A DNA stretch of 64,000 nt from Paraburkholderia sabiae (GCF_030412785.1 NZ_CP125295.1:930001-994000); one strand, 5' to 3'; counted from the stretch's first letter, positions 37,023-46,440 are shown. The notes: generated by a model from the sequence alone, not told the origin. Translations and numbers: made by a program.

Positions 37023-38414
37023 CTAACGTTCTGCGCCGAGCACGCGCCTCAAACTCATCTTATGAAAGCGAAGCGTCATCAACAGCGCCACACTGGCAAG
37101 CCCAGCAGCCAGCCCCCACCACAACCCCCGGGCGCCGAGCCCAAAGTGAAAAGCAAGCGTGTATCCGGTAGGAAACCCAATCCCCCAATATCCAAACGCA
37201 GCAGCGATCATGGGAATCCGCGTGTCCTTGAGCCCGCGCAGGCACCCAGACCCAACCGTCTGCATCCCATCGACGATCTGAAAAATCGCCGCCACACCCA
37301 GCAGCGAGCTAGCCAGCGCAACAGTCGAAGCATTCGCGGGATCGTCCAGATGCAGATACAGCCCGACGATAAAGTGCGGCGCCGTGATCAGCAGCAACCC
37401 CGACAAGCTCATAAACCCGACACCCAGCGCAAGCGCGACAAACCCCGCATGCCGCGCGGCGAGCGGCTGCCCCGCACCCGACCAGAAGCCGACGCGCACA
37501 TTCGCCGCCTGGCCGATCGCGAGCGGCACCATGAACGCCACCGACGCCACGTTCAGCGCGATCTGATGCGCCGCGAGCTGCGCTTCGCCAAGCAGACCGA
37601 CCATCAGGCCCGTCGCGAGAAATAGCGTCGATTCGACGCCATACGTGATCGCCACCGGCCAGCCGATGCCGAACAGTTCGCCCATCAACGGCACGGTCGG
37701 GCGCGTGGCCGTCACGAAATGCCGGAAGCGCGGGCGCAGATGCAGCAGCCCCATCAACGTCAGCGCCGTGAGCCAGACGGTAAAGGTCGTCGCGCCCGCC
37801 GAGCCGAGGAAGCCGAGGCGCGGCAAGCCGTACGCGCCGTGTATCAGTCCGTAGTTCAGGAACGCATTGATGAATACGCCGCCGATCGACACCCACAGCA
37901 GGCGCCGCGCCGCGCCGATCGCGGGCAGGAACGAGCGCATCAGGCCGATCCCGATCAGACTGCCCGGCGCGCCCCAGCGCAGCACCGCGCAGTATTCGCC
38001 GACGTTGTGAGCAAGCAGCGTCGGCTCGCCGAACGCCGTCATGATGGGCGTCGCAAAAGACAGCAGCACGAACGCCGGCACGGCGAGCAGCAGCGACAGC
38101 AGAAAGCCCGTCCAGTAGATGTGCGGCACGCGATCCTCGGCCTGCGCGCCGCGCGCATGCGACACGCTCACGCTCACCGACGTCAGTACGCCTTGCAGTA
38201 GCGTCACGACGACAAAAAACAGGTTTGCGCCGAGCCCGCCCGCCGCGAGCGCGTCGGGGCCGAGCGAGCCGAGCAGAACGGTGTCGGTGACGCTCATCGC
38301 CATCTGCGAGAGCTGGGCAATGGCGAGCGGGGCGGCGAGACGCGCGGTATCGGCGGCGTGACGCGACAGCGTGGGCGGCCCGCTCATCGCGCGGGACATT
38401 CCGGTTGGATTCAT
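37023..38414 (-). CDS. MATE family efflux transporter
   Basis: The 463-residue protein has twelve hydrophobic segments and MATE features (IAQLSQMAMSVTDTVLLGSLGPDALAAGGLG at the start and GVESTLFLATGLMVGLLGEAQLAAHQIALNV mid-protein). NorM-type MATE proteins export cationic drugs or metabolites using Na+ or H+. The stop codon lies 3 bases from the edge of palindromic copy 2, as seen for folA with copy 1. Confidence 0.9.
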   Translation of the reverse strand: MNPTGMSRAMSGPPTLSRHAADTARLAAPLAIAQLSQMAMSVTDTVLLGSLGPDALAAGGLGANLFFVVVTLLQGVLTSVSVSVSHARGAQAEDRVPHIYWTGFLLSLLLAVPAFVLLSFATPIMTAFGEPTLLAHNVGEYCAVLRWGAPGSLIGIGLMRSFLPAIGAARRLLWVSIGGVFINAFLNYGLIHGAYGLPRLGFLGSAGATTFTVWLTALTLMGLLHLRPRFRHFVTATRPTVPLMGELFGIGWPVAITYGVESTLFLATGLMVGLLGEAQLAAHQIALNVASVAFMVPLAIGQAANVRVGFWSGAGQPLAARHAGFVALALGVGFMSLSGLLLITAPHFIVGLYLHLDDPANASTVALASSLLGVAAIFQIVDGMQTVGSGCLRGLKDTRIPMIAAAFGYWGIGFPTGYTLAFHFGLGARGLWWGLAAGLASVALLMTLRFHKMSLRRVLGAER

Positions 38415-38633
38415 GTTCGAAGCGCAGAGGCGCGAAAGGGCGACACGCGCGCGGTCAGAATGCCGCGCGCTTTTCGTTTTTCTGTCCAGACGGACAGCTT
38501 ATTGCGGTAACGCGGCGCTGTCGATCAACAGGCACATCTTTGGTGCGGGTTTTGATGGCGGCAGCGAGTCGGCGATGCAGGCCGCATGTGTCGTCGAGGC
38601 GCGGCGTGACGTCCGAACGGGTGGAATCGACGT

Positions 38634-38852
38634 TCAGCCCTCGTGGACGGCGATCCGCGTGTCGCCGAGCAGTACGACCTGGCCCGCGCGGATTTTGCAG
38701 GTCTTGCGCGTTTCGACCTGTCCGTCGACGGTCACGGCGCCCGACGCGACGATCACCTTCGCCGATCCGCCGCTGTCCGCGAGGCCGGTGATCTTCAGCA
38801 GATTGTGGAGTTCGACGTAGTCGCCGGTCAGAGTGAAATCGAGATTAGGCAT
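38634..38852 (-). CDS. S4-domain RNA-binding protein (YbcJ-like)
   Basis: The 72-residue protein is a single S4 domain (VELHNLLKITGLADSGGSAKVIVASGAVTVDGQVETRKTCKIRAG), as in YbcJ. It probably binds structured RNA. The ATG at 38852 begins MPNLDFTL; the longer in-frame 38972 start has no family match. The 218-base gap between it and the MATE gene holds no gene I can support. Confidence 0.85.
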   Translation of the reverse strand: MPNLDFTLTGDYVELHNLLKITGLADSGGSAKVIVASGAVTVDGQVETRKTCKIRAGQVVLLGDTRIAVHEG

Positions 38853-39174
38853 GGCAGTTGCGATCGACGGTGGTCGGCGAATTCGTGGAAAAAGCGACTC
38901 GCATGATAAGCCATCGCGTGGCGCGCGACGCTGCGTACGCAATACGCATGGCGATGGATCGGGCACTTGCAAGCAGATGTTATTCAGTTGTCAGGAAATG
39001 ATACGTTGAGTAACAGTCGGCTTTTGCGAAGAACTCCACTCGCAAACGCCCGGTCTGTGGAATAGCCTGCTGCATTTTTGCGACAGGCGGATAGCGCGGG
39101 CACGACGTCGAACATCGGTGTCAACCAACAACCCGCTCGCGCGCCGACATCGACAAACTTCAGAGAGGATTGCC
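38853..39174. other. Intergenic region, no supported gene
   Basis: This 322-base divergent gap separates the S4 gene and the small secreted protein. It should contain promoters for both. I see no convincing -35/-10 pair or RNA gene. Confidence 0.5.
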
Positions 39175-39642
39175 ATGAACCAGCTCCGTAAGCTCCTGAT
39201 CGGTACCGCCCTGACCACTGCGATCGCATCGACGGCCGCATTCGCGCAGACGGCGACCCAACCTTCGGCGGATCCGTCCGCGCAGACGCAGGCTCCCGCG
39301 GCCGCCCAGATGACGCAGGCGCCTGCCGCCGCACCGGCTGCGCAGGGCGTCCAGATGCCGGCGCCCGCGCCGCAGAACCTGACGGCGCCGGGTTCGACCG
39401 ATCCGCTCGTCCAGAAGCGCAACGCCGACGCGCAGGCGAACGCGGAATATCGCGCGCAGAAACAGACGTCGAAGGAACAGATGAAGGCGCAGCAGAAGGC
39501 TGCGAAGGACTCGTACAAGGACCAGGTCCGCAACGCGAAGCTCAACAAGAAGGCCGACAAGGCAGCGGCGTCGAACGAGCTGAAGGCCGAAATGCAGGGC
39601 CAGCCGACGGGCGCGGCGGCGACGGGCGAAGCGCATAACTGA
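39175..39642 (+). CDS. Small secreted protein, Ala/Gln/Lys-rich
   Basis: The 155-residue protein has a signal peptide (MNQLRKLLIGTALTTAIASTAAFAQ, 1-25). A Pro/Ala/Gln linker (about 26-80) is followed by a Lys/Ala/Gln charged helix (about 90-145). Function is unknown. It is preceded by AGAGAGGA. Together with the next gene it forms a tandem pair of similar composition. Confidence 0.7.
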   Translation: MNQLRKLLIGTALTTAIASTAAFAQTATQPSADPSAQTQAPAAAQMTQAPAAAPAAQGVQMPAPAPQNLTAPGSTDPLVQKRNADAQANAEYRAQKQTSKEQMKAQQKAAKDSYKDQVRNAKLNKKADKAAASNELKAEMQGQPTGAAATGEAHN

Positions 39643-39689
39643 CGCCGCGTCCCGGTAACCGTTTTGACGTTCGACCAAGGGAGGACACG

Positions 39690-39953
39690 ATGAACAGGAC
39701 CAGCAAGGCAATGAGCGCGCTGTGCGCGGTATTGATGGCCGGCAGCATGACGACGCTCGCCGTCGCGCAGACGCACGATCCGGCATCCGAGCCGATGACC
39801 CACGCCGACAGCAAGGCGGCGAAGGAACAGGCGAAGGCCAACAAGAAGGCGGACGTCGCGCAGGCAAAGGCCGACAAGAAGAAGACCGAAGCACAGGCCG
39901 ACGCCGACAAGGCCAACGCTGAAGCCAAGGTCAAGGACGCGAAGTCGCAGTAA
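39690..39953 (+). CDS. Small secreted protein, Lys/Ala-rich helix
   Basis: The 87-residue protein has a signal peptide (1-26, ending in AVAQ) followed by a highly charged helical region (about 40-85) with AKANKKADVAQAKADKKK repeats. GGGAGGAC precedes the ATG. It probably forms an extended helix or coiled coil in the periplasm. It is co-directional with the preceding gene (47 bases apart) and ends in a clear terminator. Confidence 0.7.
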   Translation: MNRTSKAMSALCAVLMAGSMTTLAVAQTHDPASEPMTHADSKAAKEQAKANKKADVAQAKADKKKTEAQADADKANAEAKVKDAKSQ

Positions 39954-40001
39954 GCGTTCTCGATGCAGCACGCCGGATGGCTCGATGCCGTTCGGCGCAA
40001 G

Positions 40002-40030
40002 AAAAGCCCGGCGCTTGCCGGGCTTTTCTT
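40002..40030 (+). terminator. Intrinsic terminator after the small secreted gene pair
   Basis: The stem AAGCCCGGC/GCCGGGCTT (40004-40012 with 40017-40025) is followed by a T-rich tail. It lies about 50 bases past the stop codon. Confidence 0.85.
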
Positions 40031-40131
40031 TGCGCGCATGGCAGCGACTGCGGCCCGAAAAATGGGGCGCTTGTCGTCGAGGGTTGTATGGATATACAGT
40101 ATGCGTCGCCTTCACTCTCCGACCCGTCATC

Positions 40132-42336
40132 GTGCTTTCCGTCGCCGATTCCCCGTCTTCATCGCCGTCTCCCGCGCCGGTTGAGGCCACCTCGGCATCC
40201 GCGTCGGCGGCCGCTGCCGACTGGCTCGCGAAGCTCAACGAAGCCCAGCGCGAAGCCGTCGAATACGGCACGGACGATGTCGCAAAACCGTCCGGCGCGC
40301 TGCTCGTCATCGCGGGCGCGGGCTCGGGCAAGACGAACACGCTGGCGCACCGGGTCGCGAATCTCGTCGTCAAGGGCACCGATCCGCGCCGCATCCTGCT
40401 GCTGACTTTCTCGCGTCGCGCGGCGCTCGAAATGACCCGGCGCGTCACGCGCATCGCCAGCGCGGCGCTCGGCACGCGTGCCGCGCTCGCGCAAGGGCTC
40501 ACGTGGTCCGGCACGTTCCACAGCGTGGGCGCGCGCCTGCTGCGCGAGTACGCGGATCTGATCGGGCTGTCGCCGACTTTCACGATCAACGACCGCGAAG
40601 ATTCCGCCGATCTGATGAATCTCGTGCGCCACGAACTCGGTTTTTCGGCGAAGGAAAAGCGCTTCCCGTCGAAGTCGGCGTGTTTCGCGATCTACTCGCG
40701 CGTCGTCAACACGGGCGCTTCGCTCGCGGACGTGCTGAATAGCGCGTTTCCGTGGTGCCGCGAATGGGAAGCCGACCTGCGCATGCTCTTCGCGGCCTAC
40801 GTCGACGCGAAGCAGAAGCAGAGCGTGCTCGACTACGACGATCTGCTGCTTTACTGGTCGCATATGGCGGCAGAACCGGCGATCGCCGCCGATCTGTCCG
40901 GCCGTTTCGATCATGTGCTCGTCGACGAGTATCAGGACACCAACCGGCTGCAGGCGTCGATCCTGCTGGCGCTTAAGCCCGACGGGCGCGGCCTGACGGT
41001 GGTCGGCGACGACGCGCAATCCATCTACTCGTTTCGCGGCGCGACCGTGCGCAACATCCTCGACTTTCCCGCGCATTTCGATCCGCCCGCGAAGCAGGTC
41101 ACGCTGGAGCGCAACTACCGCTCGACGCAGCCGATTCTCGAAGCGTCGAACGCCGTGATCGATCTGTCGACCGAGCGCTACACGAAGAATCTGTGGACCG
41201 ACAAGGCGTCCGCGCAACGGCCGCACCTCGTCACTGTCGCCGACGATGCCGACCAGGCGCGCTACATCGTCGAACAGGTGCTCGCCGCGCGCGAAGCGGG
41301 CATGAAACTGAAGTCGCAGGCGGTGCTGTTCCGCGCCGCGCATCACAGCGCGACGCTCGAAATCGAACTGACGCGGCGGAACATTCCGTTCGTGAAGTTC
41401 GGCGGCCTGAAATTTCTCGATTCCGTTCACGTCAAGGACGTGCTCGCCGTGCTGCGCTGGGCCGAGAATCCGCGCGACCGCGTCGCGGGTTTCCGCGTCG
41501 TGCAGCTGCTGCCGGGCGTCGGGCCGGCGACGGCCGCGCGCGTGCTCGACGATATCGCCGCACGCGCCGACGCGCTCGGTTCAGGCAGCGCGCTCGATGT
41601 CGCGCATGGCGTGTCCGGCTGCGCGGCGGGCGCGCTCGCCGCGTTTGCGCCGCCCGCGCGTACGCTCGAAGACTGGCATCTGTTCGTCGCGATGATGGCG
41701 TCCGTGTGCGGCCGGCAGACGCCGTGGCCCGCCGAGTTCGAGATGGTGCGCCGCTGGTACGAACCGCATCTGGAGCGCAATCACGAGGACGCGTCGATTC
41801 GCCAGGCCGATCTCGTGCAGATGGAGAGCATCGCGGGCACGTATGCGTCGCGCGAGCGCTTCCTCACGGAACTGACGCTCGATCCGCCCGACGCGACCAG
41901 CGACGAATCCGGCGTCCCGCTGATCGACGAGGACTATCTGATCCTGTCCACGATCCATTCGGCGAAGGGGCAGGAGTGGCGCAATGTGTTCGTGCTCAAT
42001 GGCGTCGACGGCTGCATTCCGTCCGATCTCGGCACGGGCAGCGAGGAGGAAATCGACGAGGAGCGGCGTCTACTGTATGTGGCGATGACGCGCGCGAAGG
42101 AAGACCTGCACATCGTGATGCCGCAGCGCTTCTACGTGCACAACCAGACGCATCTCGGCGACCGTCACGTGTGGGCGTCGCGGACGCGCTTCATCCCGCC
42201 GCATCTGCTGCCGCTGTTCGATTCGCATGCGTGGCCGCCGGTGCCCGTCGTGTCGGCGCCGACATCGGCGGGGCTGGCGGCTGCCGCGCAAGCCAAAATA
42301 GAAATCGCGGCGAAACTCAGAAAAATGTGGGACTGA
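40132..42336 (+). CDS. UvrD/Rep-type DNA helicase
   Basis: The 734-residue protein is an SF1A 3'-5' helicase. Motif I is GAGSGKTNTLAHR, motif II VDEYQDTNRLQ, and motifs III-VI include GDDAQSIYSFRGA and ATIHSAKGQEWRNVFVLNG...EERRLLYVAMTRAK. The start appears to be GTG at 40132 with an Ala/Ser-rich extension of about 30 residues before the helicase core. It may act in repair or replication restart. It is not next to other repair genes. Confidence 0.9.
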   Translation: MLSVADSPSSSPSPAPVEATSASASAAAADWLAKLNEAQREAVEYGTDDVAKPSGALLVIAGAGSGKTNTLAHRVANLVVKGTDPRRILLLTFSRRAALEMTRRVTRIASAALGTRAALAQGLTWSGTFHSVGARLLREYADLIGLSPTFTINDREDSADLMNLVRHELGFSAKEKRFPSKSACFAIYSRVVNTGASLADVLNSAFPWCREWEADLRMLFAAYVDAKQKQSVLDYDDLLLYWSHMAAEPAIAADLSGRFDHVLVDEYQDTNRLQASILLALKPDGRGLTVVGDDAQSIYSFRGATVRNILDFPAHFDPPAKQVTLERNYRSTQPILEASNAVIDLSTERYTKNLWTDKASAQRPHLVTVADDADQARYIVEQVLAAREAGMKLKSQAVLFRAAHHSATLEIELTRRNIPFVKFGGLKFLDSVHVKDVLAVLRWAENPRDRVAGFRVVQLLPGVGPATAARVLDDIAARADALGSGSALDVAHGVSGCAAGALAAFAPPARTLEDWHLFVAMMASVCGRQTPWPAEFEMVRRWYEPHLERNHEDASIRQADLVQMESIAGTYASRERFLTELTLDPPDATSDESGVPLIDEDYLILSTIHSAKGQEWRNVFVLNGVDGCIPSDLGTGSEEEIDEERRLLYVAMTRAKEDLHIVMPQRFYVHNQTHLGDRHVWASRTRFIPPHLLPLFDSHAWPPVPVVSAPTSAGLAAAAQAKIEIAAKLRKMWD

Positions 42337-42403
42337 GCTTGCCGCGATCTGATGGCGTCCGATGCGGACGCCGTTTGTCTTGACGATTGTCGCGAGTTAA
42401 AGC

Positions 42404-43177
42404 CTAGCGCGACTGCCGCTGCTGTTGTTGCTGCTGCTGCGGACGCGGCGGCGGCATGAAGAAGTTGCGCAGCCACGCGGCGAGCCGCGTGAACACGTCA
42501 TACGGCTCTTCGACGAAAATCTCCGGCTTCAGGAGGCGCAGATATTCCATGATCTGCTGCGCTTCCTGCTTCTGGAACGAGCCGTGCGAAATGCCCAGGC
42601 GCAACAGCCCGCGCAGTTCGCCGAGCTTCTCGCGCGCCGCGCTGCCCACGCTGGTTTCGCACGCGACCTTCGCCTCGTACACCCGCTGACGTAGCGATTC
42701 GGCCAGACGCCAGGCGGGCGTCTGCATCACTTCCTCGAGCGCCTGAATGTCCTGCGCCGCCGACTTGATCTGCGCGGCGAGCGGATCGACCAGCGAAGGC
42801 GCGCCTTCCGCTTCCTTGACGATCGCCGCGGCCCATTCGCGGCTTTGCTTCGCCAGCTCTTCGGGCGTCCATTCCGAGCGCGACGCGAAGCCGAAGCCGA
42901 ACTCGTTCGCCTGCTTCATCAGAATCGCGACGACGTCCGGAAACTCCTTGTCCAGCGTGCGTTTCGCCCATGCGTACTGACCGCCCTGCAGCATCCGCTG
43001 CACGGCGTTCTCGGTCAGCGGCACCATGTTGTCGAGCAGTTTTGCCCGCAGGAAGTCCTCGAACGACGGCGTCGCGAACTGCGGATCTAGCTTGAGCGAG
43101 ACCCGCACGAACGCCTCGAAATCCTTTCGCAAAGATCCGAGCGTTTCGTCCTTGATGTTGAGGGTAATCTGACCCAT
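42404..43177 (-). CDS. Conserved hypothetical protein
   Basis: The 257-residue protein is soluble, with no signal or membrane segment. Its N-terminus is a mixed alpha/beta stretch (MGQITLNIKDETLGSLRKDF). A Gln-rich tail (RPQQQQQQQRQSR) ends it, preceded by a possible amphipathic segment (AAWLRNFFMPPP). I do not recognise a family. It is convergent with the helicase gene. Confidence 0.6.
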   Translation of the reverse strand: MGQITLNIKDETLGSLRKDFEAFVRVSLKLDPQFATPSFEDFLRAKLLDNMVPLTENAVQRMLQGGQYAWAKRTLDKEFPDVVAILMKQANEFGFGFASRSEWTPEELAKQSREWAAAIVKEAEGAPSLVDPLAAQIKSAAQDIQALEEVMQTPAWRLAESLRQRVYEAKVACETSVGSAAREKLGELRGLLRLGISHGSFQKQEAQQIMEYLRLLKPEIFVEEPYDVFTRLAAWLRNFFMPPPRPQQQQQQQRQSR

Positions 43178-43407
43178 GTCTTATCCCGTTTCGTCGACCG
43201 CGCGACTACCGTTGAGGCGCTGGCCCCGTGCCGTGCGCCCTCGTGCGCAGACGGCACCGATATCCGGCGCGGTTCTGTCCGGCTTGCCGGCATCCGTCGA
43301 TGGACGGTGCCTGGTTCACGGACCACGAGTGTTTATCGGCGGATTGAAAGGGAACTTGAGGGCGGCGCGCCGTGCCGGGCGGACGGCGCGCAAACGTTAC
43401 TGCATGG

Positions 43408-43731
43408 TCACTTCAGCACCACGCCTTGCCAGACAAAGAAGACGGCGAGGCCGACCGCGATGGTGAGAAGCGGCCGGCGCGTGAGTGCGCTGACGGCGAT
43501 GGCGGCGAGTGCGCCGATCAGTTGCGGATTGCGCCACGTGATTTCCGCTTCCGTGCCGTGCGGCGACACGGCCATTGGCACGATGATCGCAGTCAGGACA
43601 GTGACGGGCACGAAGCCGAGGGCGGTGCGCACGAGCGGCGGAAACACGACGCGATCGCCGAGCACGAACACGGCAGTGCGGATCAGCCACGTGATGACGG
43701 CCATGCCGAGAATCAGAAGGACGTAGTTCAT
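43408..43731 (-). CDS. azlD: Branched-chain amino acid exporter subunit AzlD
   Basis: AzlD is the small partner of AzlC in a two-protein exporter of branched-chain amino acids or analogues. The 107-residue protein has about three transmembrane segments (MNYVLLILGMAVITWLIRTAVFVLGDRV). Its ATG overlaps the AzlC stop as ATGA, indicating coupling. Confidence 0.9.
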   Translation of the reverse strand: MNYVLLILGMAVITWLIRTAVFVLGDRVVFPPLVRTALGFVPVTVLTAIIVPMAVSPHGTEAEITWRNPQLIGALAAIAVSALTRRPLLTIAVGLAVFFVWQGVVLK

Positions 43732-44468
43732 CGCGATGCCTCCACCGTGCGGGTGCGCTGGAACGCGGGCAGCGACAGCAGCACGCCCACCGCGACACCC
43801 ACGAATACCGCGCCGAGCAAGCCGAGCTTGTACGGCCAGTCCTGCCAGAAGAACGCGAGCGCACCGGCTGTGACAGCCGCCGCCAGATAGCGCAAGGCGA
43901 CGAGCTGCGGGACCACGATCGCGATGAAGGTCACGACCATCGCGAAATCGAGGCCGAGCGATTGCAGCCCCGGGAAGGCCGCGCCGAACAGCAGGCCGAC
44001 GAGCGTCCAGATCTGCCAGTTCAGGTACATCGCGAGGCCCGAGCCGAGGAAGTAGTACGGGCCGACCGCACCCGGCGGCTGCAGCCGGTAGTGCGCCCAG
44101 GCGACGGCGAACACTTCGTCCGTCAGCAGGCCGCCGAGCGCCCAGCGCCAGCGCGGCGGCAGGTGCGAGACGTAGGGCGCGAGCGTCGCGCTGTAGAGCA
44201 CGTGGCGGGCGTTGACGACGAGCGTCGTGGCCCAGATGACGGCGTAGCTCGCGTGGCCCGCGATCAGGCCGAGTGCGATGAACTGGGCAGAGCCGGCGAA
44301 CACGATCAGCGACATCAGCTGGCCGTGCCACAAATGCAGTGGTCCGGACGCGACGAGCGTGCCGTAGATCACGCCGAACGGCAGCGCGCCAATGATCATC
44401 GGGATCGTGTCGCGCGCGCCCGCCGTGAGTTCCTTGAAACGGTGAGTGGGTTGTGCAGGGTGAGTCAA
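43728..44468 (-). CDS. azlC: Branched-chain amino acid exporter subunit AzlC
   Basis: The 246-residue protein has about seven transmembrane helices and the AzlC core PMIIGALPFGVIYGTLV and SLIVFAGSAQFIALGL. The start is probably TTG at 44468, because a strong GGAGGAAAG lies at ideal spacing; the in-frame ATG at 44495 has no ribosome-binding site. It is coupled to azlD and lies beside a same-strand AraC-type regulator. Confidence 0.88.
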   Translation of the reverse strand: MTHPAQPTHRFKELTAGARDTIPMIIGALPFGVIYGTLVASGPLHLWHGQLMSLIVFAGSAQFIALGLIAGHASYAVIWATTLVVNARHVLYSATLAPYVSHLPPRWRWALGGLLTDEVFAVAWAHYRLQPPGAVGPYYFLGSGLAMYLNWQIWTLVGLLFGAAFPGLQSLGLDFAMVVTFIAIVVPQLVALRYLAAAVTAGALAFFWQDWPYKLGLLGAVFVGVAVGVLLSLPAFQRTRTVEASR

Positions 44469-44581
44469 TCTTTCCTCCTCGATACGGCGCAGCATAGCCG
44501 GGTGAGGGGACTGGCGGCTTGTACGTTCTTGCGCTGGGGATGTGTAGCTTGAGTCTGCTCGTTTCGAGCGGTAGCGAGCAC

Positions 44582-45409
44582 TCAGGACGACTGCCAGCGA
44601 CCCGGCGGCACGCCGAACATACGGCGGAAATGCCGTGTGAAGTGGCTTTGATCGGTGAAGCCGTTCGCCGCCGCGACATCTGCCACCGACGCGCCCGCGC
44701 GCAGCGGTCCGAGCGAGCGCTGCAGCCGGATCTGGTTGCGCCATGCGTGCGGCGGCAGGCCCGTCACTCTGGAGAAAAGCCGGGCCGCGTGAAACTGTGA
44801 CAGGCCCACCGCCTCGGCGAGATCCGCGAGCTTGAGCGGCGCGGCCAGGTCGTCTGCCAGTTGCTCCTTCATCGTGACGACGCGCGCATCGTCGCAGGTG
44901 AATTGCGGTGCGGCGGAACGCGTACGGCCGTAGCGCACGAGCAATGTCGACAGCGCGTCGAGCATCGCCGTTTCCGCGACGAGCGGGTCGCCGTTCGCCT
45001 CGAGCAACTGATGCGCACGCGATAGCCGTATAGCGAGATCAGCGTCGCGGATCACGTCGGCGTCAAACCATGGCAGCGGCTGCGCGCAGCCCGCGATGTC
45101 TTCCGCCAGCGCATGAATGAACTCGACGGGCGCGTACATCACGCGATAACGCCAGCCTTCGTCCATCGCACGCGAGCCGGTGTGCACTTCGCCGGGATTG
45201 ATGATGGGCACGCTGCCCGCTTCGGCGACGTGCCGCGCGCCCTGATAGCGATACGTTTCCGCGCCTGCCTCGATCACGGGAATCGTGTATGCGTCGTGCC
45301 AGTGGGGGGTGAACTCGTGATCGTGATATTCGGCCGTGAGCAGATCCGCGCCGGGCAGAAGCGGCGTGCGCCAGTAACGGGCGTTATCGCGGAAACGGGT
45401 CGAAGTCAT
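44582..45409 (-). CDS. AraC family transcriptional regulator
   Basis: The 275-residue protein has an N-terminal cupin-like AraC ligand domain (about 10-145; EFTPHWHDAYTIPVIEAGAE) and a C-terminal pair of helix-turn-helices (about 180-275; LKLADLAEAVGLSQFHAARLFSRVTGLPPHAWRNQIRL). The position 113 bases upstream of azlC, in the same direction, suggests it regulates azlCD. This arrangement is common in Burkholderia. Confidence 0.88.
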   Translation of the reverse strand: MTSTRFRDNARYWRTPLLPGADLLTAEYHDHEFTPHWHDAYTIPVIEAGAETYRYQGARHVAEAGSVPIINPGEVHTGSRAMDEGWRYRVMYAPVEFIHALAEDIAGCAQPLPWFDADVIRDADLAIRLSRAHQLLEANGDPLVAETAMLDALSTLLVRYGRTRSAAPQFTCDDARVVTMKEQLADDLAAPLKLADLAEAVGLSQFHAARLFSRVTGLPPHAWRNQIRLQRSLGPLRAGASVADVAAANGFTDQSHFTRHFRRMFGVPPGRWQSS

Positions 45410-45447
45410 GATCGAAGTTCAGATGGATCTGTCAGTCTACCGCGCAA

Positions 45448-45939
45448 TCAACGGACGGGGATCGTCGTACCGGTGGGCATCGGCACGGCGGTGACGCTGT
45501 TTTTCGCGCTGCCCGTCGCGACGCGGTCGCTGTAGGTCAGATAGACGAGCGTGTTGCGTTTCGTATCGACGACGCGTACCACGTGCAGCGTCTTGAAGAT
45601 GAGCGACATGCGTTCCGTGAATACATCGGCCTGCTGGCGCAGCGGTTCGGGGATCTTGACGGGCCCGACCTGGCGGCACGCAATCGACGCCTCCGTTGGA
45701 TCTTCGGCGATCCCGAGTGTCCCCTTGATGCCGCCCGTGCGCGCCCGCGATACATAGCAGGTGACGCCTTGCACGGCGGGATCGTCGTATGCTTCGACGA
45801 CCACGCGGTCCGAGCCGGTGATATGAAAGTTCGTGTTGACGCTGGCGACCTCTTCGGCCTGCGCGAGCGGTGCGCAGATGAACGCTGCGACGAATACGAG
45901 AAGGGCGGCGACGCGCACGCGGGGCTGGACGATTTTCAT
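45448..45939 (-). CDS. creA: CreA family periplasmic protein
   Basis: The 163-residue protein has a signal peptide (about 1-29, ending in LAQAEEV) and the CreA core (FHITGSDRVVVEAYDDPAVQGVTCYVSRARTGGIKGTLGIAEDP). CreA is linked to catabolite regulation in E. coli by name only; its function is poorly defined. The start at 45939 (MKIVQPRVRV) gives a clean signal peptide. Confidence 0.9.
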   Translation of the reverse strand: MKIVQPRVRVAALLVFVAAFICAPLAQAEEVASVNTNFHITGSDRVVVEAYDDPAVQGVTCYVSRARTGGIKGTLGIAEDPTEASIACRQVGPVKIPEPLRQQADVFTERMSLIFKTLHVVRVVDTKRNTLVYLTYSDRVATGSAKNSVTAVPMPTGTTIPVR

Positions 45940-46073
45940 CAGGTGACCGGAGGATTGGGCGATTGAGCGGGCAGCGAAAGCGGCTGCCGATGTGAACGCA
46001 ATCGTAACCTGGTTGCCCGGCCTCGCCGTCGCGGCGAAAGGCATAAGCGAAATCGACGATCAACCGATCGCAG

Positions 46074-46105
46074 AAAATAAAAAAGGCCCGCACATGTGCG
46101 GGCCT
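46074..46105 (-). terminator. Terminator after tRNA-Asn copy 1
   Basis: On the minus strand a GCCCGCACATGTGCGGGC hairpin is followed by a T-run. It lies 9 bases past the tRNA. Confidence 0.85.
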
Positions 46106-46113
46106 TCGAATTT

Positions 46114-46189
46114 TGGCTCCCCGACCTGGGCTCGAACCAGGGACCTACGGATTAACAGTCCGGCGCTCTACCGACTGAGCTATCGGGGA
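46114..46189 (-). tRNA. tRNA-Asn (GTT), copy 1
   Basis: The 76-base minus-strand sequence folds into a standard cloverleaf: acceptor TCCCCGA/TCGGGGA, D arm with AGTCGGTAGAG, anticodon loop CTGTTAA (GTT), T loop GGTTCGAGCC, and an encoded CCA. The terminator at 46074-46105 follows it. Confidence 0.97.
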
Positions 46190-46212
46190 ACAGCAGTACA
46201 ACGTGTCGCTAC

Positions 46213-46243
46213 ATAAAAAAGCCCGTTGTGATTAACGGGCCTT
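46213..46243 (-). terminator. Terminator after tRNA-Asn copy 2
   Basis: A GCCCGTT/AACGGGC stem is followed by a T-run on the minus strand. It separates the two tRNA genes. Confidence 0.82.
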
Positions 46244-46252
46244 TGCAATTCT

Positions 46253-46328
46253 TGGCTCCCCGACCTGGGCTCGAACCAGGGACCTACGGATTAACAGTCC
46301 GGCGCTCTACCGACTGAGCTATCGGGGA
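46253..46328 (-). tRNA. tRNA-Asn (GTT), copy 2
   Basis: The 76-base sequence appears identical to copy 1, including the encoded CCA. It is upstream of copy 1 on the minus strand with its own terminator. Confidence 0.97.
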
Positions 46329-46440
46329 ACAACAACAGCAGAGAAGCGAAATTGTAGGAGGTGTAGAAGAACCTGTCAATACCTTCGGTTCATCTCAATT
46401 TAATTCGCCTAATTCGAGCCGAGGGGCAGTTTTCTTTCGA

